From Allolobophora icterica (lineage: Eukaryota; Annelida; Clitellata; Crassiclitellata; Lumbricidae), in NCBI GenBank assembly GCA_963556255.1, contig OY744604.1, positions 22,864,566-22,928,565 on the forward strand: a stretch of DNA of 64,000 nucleotides, read 5' to 3'. Under the pieces are notes generated by a model. The model worked only from the letters and a program-made list of their open reading frames with translations, did no database searches and was not told the origin of the DNA. Positions 20,363 to 32,323 of the stretch are shown in pieces (positions within the stretch are counted from its first letter, which is position 1; every line of letters begins with the position of its first letter). Both the position numbers and the translations under genes were made by a program.

Positions 20363-20579
20363 ATTGGAGGTGAGTACACGCTACGGTTAGTTTTACGAAA
20401 CAAATTGGAGGTGAGTACACGCTACCGGTTAGTTTTACGAAACAAATTGGAGGTGAGTATACGCTACCGGTTAGTTTTCCGAAACAAATTGGAGGTGAGT
20501 ACACGCTACCGGTTAGTTTTCCGAAACAAATTGGAGGTGAGTACAAATATTTTGTGAGGTGAGTATACGGTCTCTAGAG

Positions 20580-21035
20580 GTGAGTACACGCTGTATAATC
20601 GCGTATACCCTCGTCTACAGCCCTGGTTATAGATGTTTTAAGTTTAATTTCAATAGTTTTGACTTAACAGTCAAGTCTGAATTCTCAACAAGGTTTTTAG
20701 GGAACATTTGTCAAAGACCTGCGACTTACAATTTAAGAATCTTGCCTTTAACTTCATAGAAATATTGTGGCATGAATCAGCTAAATTTCTTTAGAAAAAG
20801 CGAAAAAATACCCCTTAAAATAGACGTAAACAATATAATATGAAAGAGAAAGTCAATCTTATTGGTATGTTTTCTGTATCAGAATTGGTATAATAATTAT
20901 AATTTTTTAAACAAGTTCAATTAAACGTGGAAAAGATTGGGAGCAATATATCTGTGATTGGCTAAGGACTTTAGTTCAGCCTTAGCTTTGCAATATACAT
21001 AGGAGTTAGCTTTACTGCACATTTACATCCTCATG
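20580..21035. other. Spacer without recognisable feature
   Basis: AT-rich sequence; no exon, repeat or RNA gene seen. Confidence 0.5.
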
Positions 21036-21410
21036 TAATTGTAATTGTAATTGTAACCGAAAACTTATATAGCGCCACTCAAATCAGCGGCGCTTTCAAC
21101 CCGCATCAATGCCGGCACCGGCAAAAAGGAAAGTTTTCAGGCGTCTACGGAACTGGAGAGGGGAGAGGGCAAGAAGCTCTTGGCGGAGAAGCAAGGGGAG
21201 ACAGTTCCAAGCAGAGGGGCCAACATAGGCGAAACTTCTGGATTGTGCCGTGGAAGATCGCATGCGAGGGACAACCATAAGGCCGCGAGCCGAAGATCGC
21301 AAGGAAGCCCTCGCAGGCAAGGAAGAAACTGGGTTGCAAAAATTCATTAGGTAAGAAGGAGCAGAGGCAGTAAGGCAGTTGCGCATGAGAGTGAGGGTTT
21401 TAAACTGAAT
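21036..21410 (-). mobile_element. LINE 3' fragment
   Basis: It starts at the left with an ATTGTA-repeat tail and the TATATAGCGCCACTC 3' UTR motif. Coding for the last ~95 reverse transcriptase residues follows (SRSFAYVGPSAWNCLPLLLR). Same family as the 18.4-kb LINE. Confidence 0.75.
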
Positions 21411-21424
21411 TCGCTGTTACTCAT

Positions 21425-22060
21425 GCTGTGAGTAACTGCCTGGCTGGTTTACTCCATCTTTCTGCTCGACCATGGTCTTGCGTTATCAGGTCAGGATGAG
21501 TTTTCTTCAGCACTTACAATTGCATTGTTCACGCAGACAACTTTTAAGTTACGATTAAGCCGATTCAATGCAAAGGTACATTGAGTGATATTTGAAATCT
21601 AGGTAATATAGAAGCCTGTTAGAGCCTTGTTTCAGGAACAAGGAATTGATCACTCCTCTGCCAAAAGAAACACATTGGATAGGCCCTATTATTTGACGAC
21701 ATTGTTCCAAAGTCTGTCGGCTTGGTCGGCTGTTGCACATACACACGACGACAGCAGACCACCTCCTAAACCTCCAAACTTATATTGGTGCACAACCATT
21801 AGATGATGGAGGGCTAAGTGAGCGTCTCGTTGTGATATAAAAACTGTCAGCCACTCATGTACTGGCTCTGTTAATATTCTCTGAATATTCTCTCTATGCA
21901 GCTGAAGTGATGAGTCACCGAGGCAGAGAAAAACCTAAAGTAATTTTGTTGACGCAATATTGGAGTCCAATATTGGTCTGACTTGCAGTATACGCTTGAA
22001 TACAATGTTGTCCCAATGATTACCAACTTGTGTCTCCTGTACTTTGTTGTCTCTTCGCAT
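21425..22060 (-). repeat. Dispersed ~0.55-kb repeat, copy A
   Basis: Its reverse complement aligns over most of its length with 54385-54900. Shared blocks include TGCAATTGTAAGTGCT, AAGAAAACTCATCCTGACCTGAT and CGAAGAGACAACAAAG. It is non-coding in both copies and I could not assign it to a family. Confidence 0.75.
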
Positions 22061-22074
22061 ATTTGTACCTTGAC

Positions 22075-22590
22075 AACTTTATTTATTTTTATTTTTATTT
22101 GTTTATTTCGGACATTTCTATAGCGCCCCTCGAAGTCAGCTACTACTCAGTGGCGCTCCCGCCTATAGCATTTTATACTGTGCCGGAATTTTCACGCCGA
22201 AGCGCCACGAGCAATTGCGAGTGAAGGACTTGGGTAAATGCCGACCGACCTGACTACAGAAGACAGCAATCGAATAGAATGGTCTTCAACCGCTTGTCAA
22301 ATAGACGCAAAGAAGTAGAAGCTCGTGTCACAGATTGCATGGAAGCCAGTTTCAGAATGAGGGGCCGACCAAAGTATAGCATCCTTGTATGATTGTTTCA
22401 GTACACGACGAGCGAACAACCGAACCACCCTGTGTTGCATAACGAGGAGATCTGATGCCAGGTAAGGATGACACTGGATATGGTAGGATGTAACACAACG
22501 GGCCAGACGGTTACGTTTCAGCATAAGGATCTTTAACTCAGTACGTCTACGCATGGTAAACCAATGCAGCTTGTCTCGCATGTAGGTATA
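22075..22590 (-). mobile_element. LINE 3' fragment
   Basis: A TTTA-repeat tail and the TCTATAGCGCCCCTCG motif at the left are followed by decayed C-terminal reverse transcriptase coding (RDKLHWFTMRRRTELKILML). A stretch near 22240 has lost frame. Confidence 0.65.
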
Positions 22591-22599
22591 TATAATATT

Positions 22600-23590
22600 A
22601 TGACAAAATTTTGAAGTCCTAACGGTTAAGCCCTTTCAACCTTTAAAACAGATTGAAGTTGGTTAATCCGAGAGATCGGTAAGGGCGCATAAATAGTGTC
22701 AACTCCACTTCTCTTGATACTGTTATCTTCCCTTCTTCCTTCTACACCTTTCTTTTCTCTACATCTAATTATAGGTAATTTAGCTATAGTAGTGCGTGGC
22801 TGCAGTGTATTCACATGAACAGCAGCCAATTATATAATTGTCCAAGGTCAACAGCTCAGCACCTGTACAAACATTAACGCAGTATACACTATTCACGCAC
22901 CCATTAAATATAATACACACATACGCTACGTTACGCAATAAACGTTCCGACACAAAAGTTAATTAAATCTAATCAACCTAAGCCTCAGCTTAAGTCAATA
23001 TCAATGCCTTTAGAAAGGGCTTTCACAAATAACATTACCATTAGTAGGCCTACAAGTAGGCCCTACTTCCAACCCTTGAAAATGGTTCGCAATTTTTGCA
23101 TATATATAGACGTGATCGTATGAGAAGCTTACAAATAGCTGCTCAGTTCAGGAGTTTCCATCATGGCTGCGGTTGTTCAATATAATAACCGTATTTTAAA
23201 AGTACGAATACGTATGCTCACAAATAATTATTTATGAAATGCATCAGTTACAAAATCGATTTTCTGCAAGTTCGTCCATTAAAACAATCCAACAGTTTTG
23301 GTGAGTCCTACAGTGTTCGTCGACTAAAACATTTCCATCAATTTCTGCAGATCCCTGCAGTGTTTGTTCGTTCGTTTAAACGCTCAAACATTTCCTGCAG
23401 GCTCCTAAACGTTCCAGGATGATAGTTTCCTTTCAGGCTGAATTATTTCGTTCTTTGTTTTCAATCAATCTACTGGAAATTTGATGCTTATGAGTGCAAT
23501 GTGTTTTTTGTGCGCTAATTTTCTTTTAACGAGAAGCGATGAAATGGTATAGAATATCAGGCTCTGAATCAGTTCTTGTCTAGAGCTACG
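22600..23590. other. Spacer downstream of the Ig-TM-NHL gene
   Basis: No supported exon. It may contain the 3' UTR of the minus-strand gene ending at 23593; I found no obvious AATAAA close to the stop. Confidence 0.4.
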
Positions 23591-23592
23591 TT

Positions 23593-24479
23593 TTAGCTGT
23601 TTTGTACGTTTGACATATCAAAGACTAGCACTCGACCATCATTCCATGGTTTGATATCGCTGATCCATTGGTTGTCTGCCACAATCAGTAGTTTATTTGA
23701 TTCGTCCAAACAAATCCGACAGGGAAATCGTAATTCGTCACCTTGTGAGAAAAGGACTTTGACGAATTTCAATTCTGGACTTAACAGCACCACTCTGCTG
23801 TTATCTTTGTCAACAACCAATATGTGTCCGTCAGAGAAGGCAGCCATATAGATTGGGACATACAGTTGATCATTAGTTGATCCTTTTCTTCCACCAAAAG
23901 AGTGTGTAACTTTACCCCTTATGTCAATTACGCACACTCCATGCTGAGAATCCCCTCGATTGCCGTGAGAAATGATGTACTCATTTTTTCTTCGCTTCAG
24001 TGTATGCCATATCCTGCCGATAACAACATCTGACGGCAATTCTATGAAGCGAATCAAATCTCCATCTGGCGAATATTCACGTATTCTACGTTCGTATAGG
24101 GATGTGAAGATAACATTGAATTCACTTGTAACCGAAAGACGTCCTGCTGTGCATTCCGTTGGCCATTTCTTTTGAACAATTCCCTCAGGATCGATCTTAA
24201 CGATTTCTGCATGTTGCTCTTCGTTTCTCTTTTTATCGACAACATACAGACAGTCATGTCTAGAATTGGATTGTATGTCCCATGGCATTTCTACCTGGTG
24301 ATCTGTCAATGAAAATTCCCCTCTCGGCTCCAATTTCTGCAGATCTCCGAAAACTTCAATTTCGGGCCATCCGTTACTTAAAACGAAAAGCTCCTCGCCT
24401 AGTATTGCCAATCCGAAAACCGCTTTGTTTCCTTTGCGACATGCTTTAGGTATCAATGTTCGAATCAGTTTGGGTTCAT
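23593..24479 (-). CDS. NHL beta-propeller, last exon of the Ig-TM-NHL gene
   Basis: Acceptor TTTTGTTGCAG ends at 24480 (complement); the exon begins phase 1 and runs 295 codons to TAA 23595-23593. Repeats of the NHL type are visible: GLAILGEELFVLSNG, PWDIQSNSRHDCLYVVD, GRLSVTSEFNVIFTS, REYSPDGDLIRFIELP, YIISHGNRG, KVTHSFGGRKGSTNDQL, GHILVVDKDNSRVVLLSPEL, CRICLDESNKLLIVADN. NHL propellers bind protein or RNA. It is about one-third to one-half identical by eye to the three plus-strand NHL exons and shares their acceptor phase. Upstream minus-strand exons (29039-35287) all splice in this phase, making it the predicted cytoplasmic domain of an Ig receptor. Confidence 0.85.
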
Positions 24480-24499
24480 CTGCAACAAAACAAAGCATT

Positions 24500-25210
24500 A
24501 ATTAACTACCGATATCAGTTTTAAAAAGCGCTCGTCACAAATCCAAAAACCAACAGTCTGGGTAATGGTCATCCAAAATTTTGACGTTGTCTTAGACAAG
24601 TTTAATTTGCAATTAGTAAAGAAGTTGTTCGCCAATTCAATATTGGCATTTATGCATGTAGGTCTTAGCAACGTCCGCTTTGCTCCGCAGAAGGACCATT
24701 TGGTGATTTCAGGTCAATGAAGGACCCATTTGGTGATATCCGGTCTCTCAAGGAGCTTGGAAATACGAGTCTCGAGGTTAAGAGAAAAAAGATCTGGCAG
24801 AGTCACGGGCTACACACCTCTGGAAACTGTAGAGGATCGAGAGAGATGGCAGCGGTAGAAGCTGTTAATGCAAATCTAAAAAATCCTGCGTCGGCCTCCA
24901 CAACATGGCTTAATATGCTTCAAATTAATGTAGCAGTGTACAGTAGAATGGAGATGAGAAAGCGCTGGGAAAGAAATTAACCTCAGAAATTAACATGTAC
25001 TGCTTCACTTCAGATTATTGTCGAAAGGCGATAACCAACCTTACGAATGACTGACTCCGAAAGATTAAATATTTTATTTTATATGCTCACAGCTGAATTT
25101 TTCTAAATGAACAGTAGTAGCCTATCATTTAGGCTCGTAAAGAACGCTTTCGAGAAGTACTGCAGTGGATCCAGTAGTAGTTCATTAGTATATCACTAAT
25201 AGTTCATTAA
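24500..25210. other. Intron sequence, no feature recognised
   Basis: Contains a near-duplicate GGACC(C)ATTTGGTGAT pair at about 24690 and 24722. A short plus-strand open frame (24717-24980) has no recognisable domain. Confidence 0.4.
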
Positions 25211-25214
25211 TCAT

Positions 25215-25960
25215 TTGTTCTTCAGTCTCATTACATTACGTGTCAGCCTGAGTTCACTCATAAATTCTGGAAACTCATTCTCTGTCATGTTACGACTTGT
25301 CAACAGCAATTATGACAACTTGTCGTACGTTAAAACGTTGCGTATTCTTGACTATCTAAGCTATCGTTCAAATTTTGTATGCGAGCAATCAGGTTTTCGT
25401 AAAGGTCTCTTGACAGAGACAGCTCTTCTGAAACTTTCGGATAGCTCGGCTTTTGACACGGTGGATCCCGACATCCTACTGACCAGACTTAACATATCAT
25501 ATGGAGTTTGATTTGTTCGTTTTTCCCGTATGAGCGGACAGTTAGGGTTACCATCGGCTTGGACAACTCAGTTTTGACAATGTCGCAAGGCTGAGTAGTC
25601 TGGCAGCTCCTATAGTAACGGTCAATATGACTAAGATTATTTCCACTCTTGGAGCTCGTATTCATCAGTACGCTGATGATTTCCAGCTGTACTTAGCGTG
25701 CCACCGTGCTTGTGGGTCCATGATGGAGGCAATCGTTATGAATTTCAGACCATGGTATCTTAAAATCGGCTCATGTGTAACCCGGGAAAGATATAAGTAG
25801 GCCCTAATATGACAAGCGCGAGCAAGGACTAATAGGGAAGCGATTGAGGTGGAGTTTTCATATTGGACCTCGATGTCCTTATAGATGAAAACTCATCTAT
25901 GGAGACGAATGTCAGCTCCTTCTGCAGGTCCTGTTTTTATCAAATGCAGCAAATCATAGT
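25215..25960 (+). mobile_element. LINE reverse transcriptase fragment
   Basis: QSGFRKGLLTETALLKL, SSAFDTVDPDILLTRLNISYG and, after a frame change, HQYADDFQLYLACHRA show a CR1/L2-type reverse transcriptase with an internal deletion. It lies in the Ig-TM-NHL intron, antisense to the gene. Confidence 0.75.
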
Positions 25961-25984
25961 CATACGGAGAAATCGGGTTTTTGC

Positions 25985-26150
25985 ATTTAGGAATTTATAA
26001 ACCGCCTCTCGCAGTACAGCCTAATCAGAGGTGCTCCCAGAGCTCATCACTCTACCGAAACCGCTCTCCTATCTCTCCTATCTGATATCAATCAATCAAT
26101 CAATTCGTTTTATTTGTCCAAAGAACACAAACAATAAAAAATGCACTGGT
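25985..26150 (-). mobile_element. Two short LINE 3' ends
   Basis: AATTTATAAACCGCCTCTCG at 25995 and a CAATCAATCAATCAA-tailed stretch at 26088 match the tail design of LINE 3' ends elsewhere in the window. Confidence 0.5.
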
Positions 26151-26189
26151 TCATAGACAGCGTGTTCTATATCTTCTCAGCTATTGATA

Positions 26190-27660
26190 AATCTCATGTT
26201 TCTTGCCCTTTTCGGTGACTGTTCAGCCTTTGACATGGTTGATCACAACATTATCTTACGTCGTCTTGGTCTCCTTTTGTATTAGTGGTTATCTACTTCG
26301 CTCTTTCCGGTCGTACCTAACCGACCGTTCACATAATATAAAATGGTAATTTTCGGTGACTCTCGCTCCTTCTTGGTACCTGTCAAATTCGGGGTTCTTC
26401 AAGGTTCTGTGCTGGGTCTCCTTCTCTATATTTTGTTTACCACTGATATTCCTCGTCTCTTTGCTAAACACTCTGCTGTGAGGCATCTATATGCTGATGA
26501 TGTGCATACCCTGATTCGTGGTTTCCTGCTCATCAACTTCCCCTCTGTGAATCTATTGAGTCACTTTCCACCGATATCCGCTGCTGGATGTCTTCGAATC
26601 GCCACCATCTTAATTATTTTTATAAAGGCTCAACTGATCTGCACTGTTACTGGAAAAGGTGGGATACCCCACGATTTAGGGTGGTCGCTGTAGCCCACCT
26701 TATTTTTAGGTTAAAGTGTAATTTTCCACGTTATTTGCTTGTTGGGATATATTACATCTGAATCACTACACCTTGGGGGTTGGGTTTAACACCTTCTGTG
26801 AAGGTGTAATATTCCACCCTACTGTGTCTTTGAATCGCCTCTGTCTTAATTCTTTAAACGCTGAACTGATCTGGTTCTGCACTCGCCAGCAGCTCCTAAA
26901 GCTTCCTAATGAAACACTCGCCGAGCGGTTCCTCTCTTCTCTTTCTCGACAAGTATTGGTGATTTGGGTGTCATTCTTGACAGTACTCTTTCGTTTGCTA
27001 ACCACATCTAAAGCTTCTCTCGGTTTAGCTATTTCCATACATCTTCGTGCTGTCCGGCGTTCTGTTCCTTCCTCCACTTTCTCTTCTATGGTGCATGCCT
27101 TTATCTGCTCACGCATTGACTACTGTAATTCATTACTTATTGGTGTACCAAAATCTCGTCTGTTTCCATTTCAGTCGGTATTAAACGCAGCTGCTCGGCT
27201 GATTGCCCGCCTTCCACGCTACTCTCATATCTCGACTTTTATGTCCGAGCACTTATATTGGCTTCCGCTCACTGCGAGTTTCAAGTTTAAAATCCTGTTC
27301 CTCACCTCTAAAGCGCTCCAAGATCATGCTTCTCGTTATCTCTGTGATCTTATCGGTCGATCTTTTCGGCTTCCTCTGGCCGTTTTCTTCGTTCTCTAGA
27401 CTGGCATGACCTCTTGGTCTCTAGGACCCGGACGTCTGTGGCTCAACACCGTGCCTACGCATCTATTGGTCCGTCCCTCTGGATATATCTTCCTTCCAAG
27501 ACTCGTTCTCAGCTCCTAACTGGGGCACCGCTTGAAACTTCTCGCTGTCCTAAGACTTGTCTTTTCTCACGGGGCTCCTCGCAATGGGAGCGCCTCTGAT
27601 TAGGTTGTACTGCGAGAGACGCTTTATAAATTCAGAAATACAATACAGTACAATGGAATA
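26190..27660 (+). mobile_element. LINE reverse transcriptase copy, decayed, with internal insertion
   Basis: Motifs run from CSAFDMVDHNII through GVLQGSVLGLLLYILF, HLYADDVHTLI, then 26860-27600 with LNAELIWFCTRQQLLKL, CSRIDYCNSLLIGVPKS and the C-terminal end with a GAATA-rich tail near 27650. Around 26655-26815 an insertion is flanked by a short repeated LINE segment (CGAATCGCC...TTAATT on both sides). Confidence 0.8.
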
Positions 27661-28136
27661 CAACAATAATTATGCGAGAGATGCTGAACTGATTTCGATC
27701 GAGGACGGATTTATTTTCAAGATCCTTCTCATTGGAAGAGCTTCGTTTGTCCGTGCGGCATCTGAATACATAAGAAACCTCAGCATTCCTGTTTATGGCG
27801 AACCTAGTCGACGGTCGTTGCGTTCAGCGGACCGTGGAGACCTGTTGTTGGTCTCTCGCTTCCGTACGACAATTCGAGAACATCTTTTATTATCGTGCAT
27901 TGGACCGTCTACCTAGGAATGTCTACCATTAAACATACGTACTATTTCGTAGAAGACAGTTCAAGAAACATTTTAAAGCCATCTGAAGACACTTGTTTTA
28001 GATCTTTTAGACAATCTGACAACCTCATCCCACCCATGCAAGCCCTATAATGTCAAGTCGTCGATAGGCGAATTAGAGAAAAGAAAACATTTAAAAGAAT
28101 TAGAAAATTAGAAGATACCAATGTTTGAAGCTTTAC

Positions 28137-28240
28137 GTATTTCGATTTTCTCGTGTGTTTGCATTAAACCACTTCGTTCCTGGTGCATTCCATTTCCCAG
28201 CGAATTCATTTCCAAATCGTTTATATTATGAGACTTATCC
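28137..28240 (-). pseudogene. Decayed duplicate of the cytoplasmic linker exon
   Basis: Homologous to the exon at 29039-29140: it reads KSHNINDLEMNSLGNG, then THEKIEI before GTAAAG. The acceptor AG of the intact copy is replaced (GTTATGGATAAG), so it should no longer be spliced in. It lies between the intact linker and the NHL exon. Confidence 0.6.
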
Positions 28241-29038
28241 ATAACCGTAACAGTGACATTAAGATATAATGATTAGTATATGCATTATAGTTGGATGGAG
28301 ATTCATATATAATTTCATGCCTTATCTTACGTCATAATATTACCTCATCTTATAGAGCATTAATCTGAACAATTGTAGGTATGTCCTCGTAGGCTTTCAG
28401 AAATTCCAGACACAAATTCTTCATTCCAACTCCAAGTATGAAGCCCGGATCATCGCTATCATGCCAAATGCTCTCATGTTTCGAAATATAAACTATGGTG
28501 CGAGACGCTTTAGACGGGTTTCGGGTGAGGACGGAATTGTCTTTAAGATCCTTCTCATTGGAAGAGTTTTGTCAGTCATTGCGGCATCTGAATACACCAG
28601 AAAGCTCTGCCTTCCTATTAATAGCAAGTCTAGTCGACTGTCGTTGCGTTCAGTAGCCATAGGAGACCTATTGGTCTCTCGCTTCCGTAGGACAGTGCGG
28701 GTACATGGTGTATTCTAGTGCAATGGACCATCTTCCTGGGAAAGTCTAATATTAAATACACGTAGGCCTACTTTTACGTCAAAGAAAGTTCAAGAAACAT
28801 TTTCAAGCCATCACGCTTTTAGATTTGTTAGATTATCATGTTAAGCGCCTTTGTGATATTAAAAGACATTTTGCAAATTGCCAGTTAAGAACGCACGTAA
28901 TTACCTTCCTATCTGAAATCCAACCAATTCCACCCAAACAAGCTCAATAATGTTGAGCCGTTGCTAATTTGATAAATATATTTAAATGAATTAGAAGATT
29001 AGAAGAAACAAAATATAAAATTATGTTTGAACGTTTAC

Positions 29039-29140
29039 TTGTTTCAATTTTCTCGTGTGACTGTATTAGACCAGTCCACTCCTGTAGCGTTCCATTGTCC
29101 TGCGATTTTAATTCCAAATCTCTTTCATTTGGAGACTTTT
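29039..29140 (-). CDS. Cytoplasmic linker exon of the Ig-TM-NHL gene
   Basis: A 102-base exon (34 codons, phase 1 at both ends) between acceptor TATTGCTGCAG and donor GTAAAC. It encodes a charged segment (KSPNERDLELKSQDNG ... QSHEKIETS) without hydrophobic residues, as expected just inside the membrane. The decayed sister exon at 28.1 kb preserves the same reading frame, which supports that this is real coding sequence. There is no known domain. Confidence 0.65.
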
Positions 29141-29259
29141 CTGCAGCAATATAAGCGACATTAGTTGAGAAATAATTATTAGTTTCTACAATAATAGCTG
29201 AATAGAGACTCGTTTTATGCCTCATAATATATAGAACGTCATCTTAAGCCGCATTAATT

Positions 29260-30080
29260 TACATTGGTAACTCGTTAATTTGAGGGTAATCAATTGGAAT
29301 TTGACTCTTTATTCAGTTTATTCTGTGTGTTTGCACTTGCTTCAGGTCAAGTAATGTCAGTATCCGTTCATTAGCCAAAATTCTAAATTTGCTTTTAGAA
29401 ACTGTACTTAAGAATAATACATCAAAAAGTTCAATTACAAAAGATCAGAGGTCAATAACGTTTACAGTCAATTTTTTTAGAGAAAATTTTTGTTGTAATT
29501 AATAATTGTTATTGCTTAGTAAATAATTCTGAATGAGACACAATACTATCTTCTATTGTCTTTTGACAGTATGTTGTAGGCCCTATAAAGTTCTTACTCT
29601 CACGTTTGGCCGGTTTAAGCTTACAGTTAGCAATATGAAGACATTAGCTGAAGTCTTTGCAGTTCATGTGCTTCTTGCAGACCGAAACAGGAATCCAGCT
29701 GTGTCTATCTCTCTATTATTTCCCTCTAATTCTCTTGTGTGCCAGTTTAACTATTTGACCATGTTTTTCATGTTCTTCACCAGTTCTAAAATTTCATCTG
29801 ATATCCCTCGGTCTTTAGACTTTTTGTGAGTTCGAACGACTATGTTGTTCGCTGCTGGTTGTATTCATTTTACTGCATTTGACAACATAACTTCTGCGGC
29901 CTATGGTGTCATGATCACTGATCTGCATGTTCCACTCTAAATACTTTTCGTTTTTCCGTCGGATATCTTAAGCTTTTAGCTTTTATGGACATATCAACCG
30001 ATAAAAAATAGATCTATGGGAATCTTCATGTCTTCCGTCATGTTCACATAAAAGTATCAATATAACTACAGTTATGAAAT
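29260..30080. other. Intron, no feature recognised
   Basis: AT-rich; no supported exon on either strand. Confidence 0.4.
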
Positions 30081-30087
30081 AACTCAC

Positions 30088-30219
30088 TTGATAATTGCAG
30101 CTTTTTATCCTTTCCTGTCCTGAGACAGAAACAATATGTCACCATTATGATGAGTATCACGAGAAGAGAGATCCCTACACAAATTGTCACGACACATCCA
30201 GTGGGACAAGTTGTTGAAT
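30088..30219 (-). CDS. Transmembrane exon of the Ig-TM-NHL gene
   Basis: A 132-base exon, phase 1-1, acceptor CTTTTTACAG (rc near 30221), donor GTGAGT (rc 30087-30082). It encodes a short extracellular stem (STTCPTG), one hydrophobic helix (VVTICVGISLLVILIIMV) and a basic stop-transfer stretch RTGKDKK, the pattern of a type I membrane protein. Position downstream of three Ig exons and upstream of linker and NHL exons in the same phase makes the chain coherent. Confidence 0.8.
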
Positions 30220-30224
30220 CTGTA

Positions 30225-31500
30225 AAAAGTATTACTAAACTTTAGATAATCATATCATCTTAACTACACTCGTTTTGGTATGATGTCCGCAAAATTAATA
30301 TCCAGCTTTATGACACGCAAACTGCTTTTTGATTTAAACTAATTAGTTATTCACCATGCAACATTAATAGCAAAAAATAAGATATATTTGCCTTTGAGAC
30401 AACTGCGCAGGTTTACCACCCATGTCGGTCGTTGGTCCATATTTTCTTTCATTTTGGCGGATTATTTTGTATAAATGAAGAATTCCCTCAGTAATTTTTA
30501 AAATGTTGGACGAATGTCCGTTGAACGTGCACCCGACAGCTTGGTGGACAGCTGAACGTAGGTCGTCGTCTTTCAATGAGGTACTGCTCAGCTGAGGCGT
30601 TATAATGGGTCACCTACGCAACCGCCTGTCGTCGCTCCACACTGTCAACGCAACTTGGTTCAGAAACTCATGATGCAAACCGTTAAACTTACTATAACAT
30701 TCGCCGTAGCGGACATTACACCGAACAAAACCTCCTAAAGATAATGAAATCTGTATGCAATGTCATATCCGTAAAAGGCGCAATAGAAGGACTGTATTAT
30801 GCAAACTAGTACATCAAAAGCATCTAATTTCGGTACGATAGATGGCTCATTTAGATGGATGGAAGGACTATAATATTTGACTATAGTGTCCAACTCAATA
30901 GTAGGCCTAGTTAGGTATGGCACAACTAACACAAACATTTAGATGCAGTCAGTCAGGCATAGCGAAGCAATCAAATATCGCATTATATTAAATGTATTAC
31001 CTACGTTAGTAAATTAAAGGTCGAATTGTGAAGTCCAGCTGTATTAGTTCTCAGCAATATAATATCGACATCCAATATCGGTTCGCTAGGTGGCCCATTT
31101 AGATCAACGAAAAATTTTTGTGAAAGTACTGTGAACTCCACTAGGAGTCGCATCTATTTACAATTTAGCCAGTTCCTGGTTAGGGTAGAAGGTGTATATA
31201 ATATCATCCCCAAATATAATGATTTTCAAAATTCGTAGTTAAGTAATACTAGAGAGTTATATTATAACAAATGAACAATGTACTTTATATATCAACTCCA
31301 AATGTAATGATTTCTTAAATTCGTAGTTAAGTAATATTAGATAGTTATATTAAAATAAATTAAAAGGTACATAATATAAGGATCGTATAGTGTCAACAAT
31401 GCGATAGGTCTACAAGAAGCATTGTCAAGTGCACATGGAATCAAGACAAATTTATATAGTCCTACTTAGTATTTTCTATGGCTTCATTTTAAGTTAGTCT
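30225..31500. other. Intron; contains a ~90-bp tandem duplication
   Basis: ATAATGATTTTCAAAATTCG at about 31217 recurs as TAATGATTTCTTAAATTCG at about 31309, each followed by TAGTTAAGTAATA. Otherwise nothing seen. Confidence 0.5.
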
Positions 31501-31529
31501 ATGTATCGTTTAGGTAAAAAGGTTAGGCC

Positions 31530-32110
31530 AGGTAAATTATTGTTCCAATAGTAAAGCTAAAAGGTTGTCTAAATTCATTTCTTCCAAGTTCACCTTATTT
31601 TGTTTAGTATTAGTTTTACTTTTATTTGACCATGGTGCTGGGTGTTTAGAACTACTTAAAGTATTCCTAATGGTTCTCCCATTCTTAAAAGCTAACATGG
31701 GGCTAGTATTAAAGTAACTTTGTAGTTCCGGGTTTTCAGACAAAAATTCATGCCAAACTGTGTGTAGTGTCCTTTTGAGAATGGATTTCTTATCGAATTA
31801 ATTTTCATATATTAATATTAGAACGGTCTATTGTATTTTTATTATTTTTGTATCTCAGTAATGTATTTCTTTCTATTAGTTTTAGTTTATGAATAGAAGC
31901 TTTTACTATTAAATCCGGGTATTATCTAAGTCCAAAAGCATTAGCCATATTACTTAATTGCATTTCTATATCTAAAGGGTCTGAAATAATTCTTTTCAGT
32001 CTGAGAAATTGGCTGAATGGGATTGCTTTCTTAATATGAGGCGGGTGATTTCTCGAATAATTTAAATATAGCTTCCTGTCAGTGGGTTTAGTATATATGT
32101 TTATTCGAGT
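31530..32110 (-). mobile_element. Penelope-like retroelement fragment
   Basis: Minus-strand frames read YTKPTDRKLYLNYS, HPPHIKKAIPFSQFLRLKRI, MANAFGLR and then LSENPELQSYF, PMLAFKNGRTIRNTL. This is the order and wording of the thumb/C-terminal part of Penelope-like reverse transcriptases. It is decayed, in the intron between the Ig3 and TM exons. Confidence 0.6.
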
Positions 32111-32323
32111 GACGCTATGGAAAATAACCTTAATAAATAATTAAATAAAATTCAAAGACACAATTCTTCCAAGACCTTGGTAGGACTGATTTTTTGCAGT
32201 ATTTTATTGTAGCAGCATTACACAGTTTTAGACACGTTTTGTTAGATCACAAAAAAGTTATCTACACATGTCATAGTGTCATTTGTTTTAGTATAGGTAA
32301 AAAAGGAAATTTATTCAACATAC

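Larger units (their letters stand above)
18229..20545. repeat. 42-bp minisatellite interrupted by a LINE
   Basis: Units of about 42 bases (GAGTACACGCTACCGGTTAG then TTTTCCGAAACAAATTGGAGGT) occur four times at 18229-18402 and five to six times at 20326-20545. Forty-two is a multiple of three, so all shadow frames through it stay open (for example repeating SVYSPPICFGKLTG on the minus strand). Each unit contains GGAGGTGAGTA, a perfect match to the animal 5' splice-site consensus. Confidence 0.9.
27660..29260. repeat. Tandem segmental duplication (~0.83-0.9 kb unit) carrying a LINE end and a linker exon
   Basis: 27700-28340 and 28525-29240 align: both contain a plus-strand LINE C-terminus (AAGATCCTTCTCATTGGAAG at 27718 and 28545; CAAGAAACATTTT... 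further on) followed by a minus-strand exon or its relic (28135-28244 and 29039-29140). Divergence is considerable, so the duplication is not recent. Confidence 0.75.

Noticed and set aside
18229..20545. CRISPR-like reading of the 42-bp units
   Set aside because: Units are continuous without unique spacers, the DNA is eukaryotic, and no cas-like gene exists.
24717..24980. 87-codon plus-strand frame in the receptor intron
   Set aside because: No domain, no splice context, antisense to the predicted gene.
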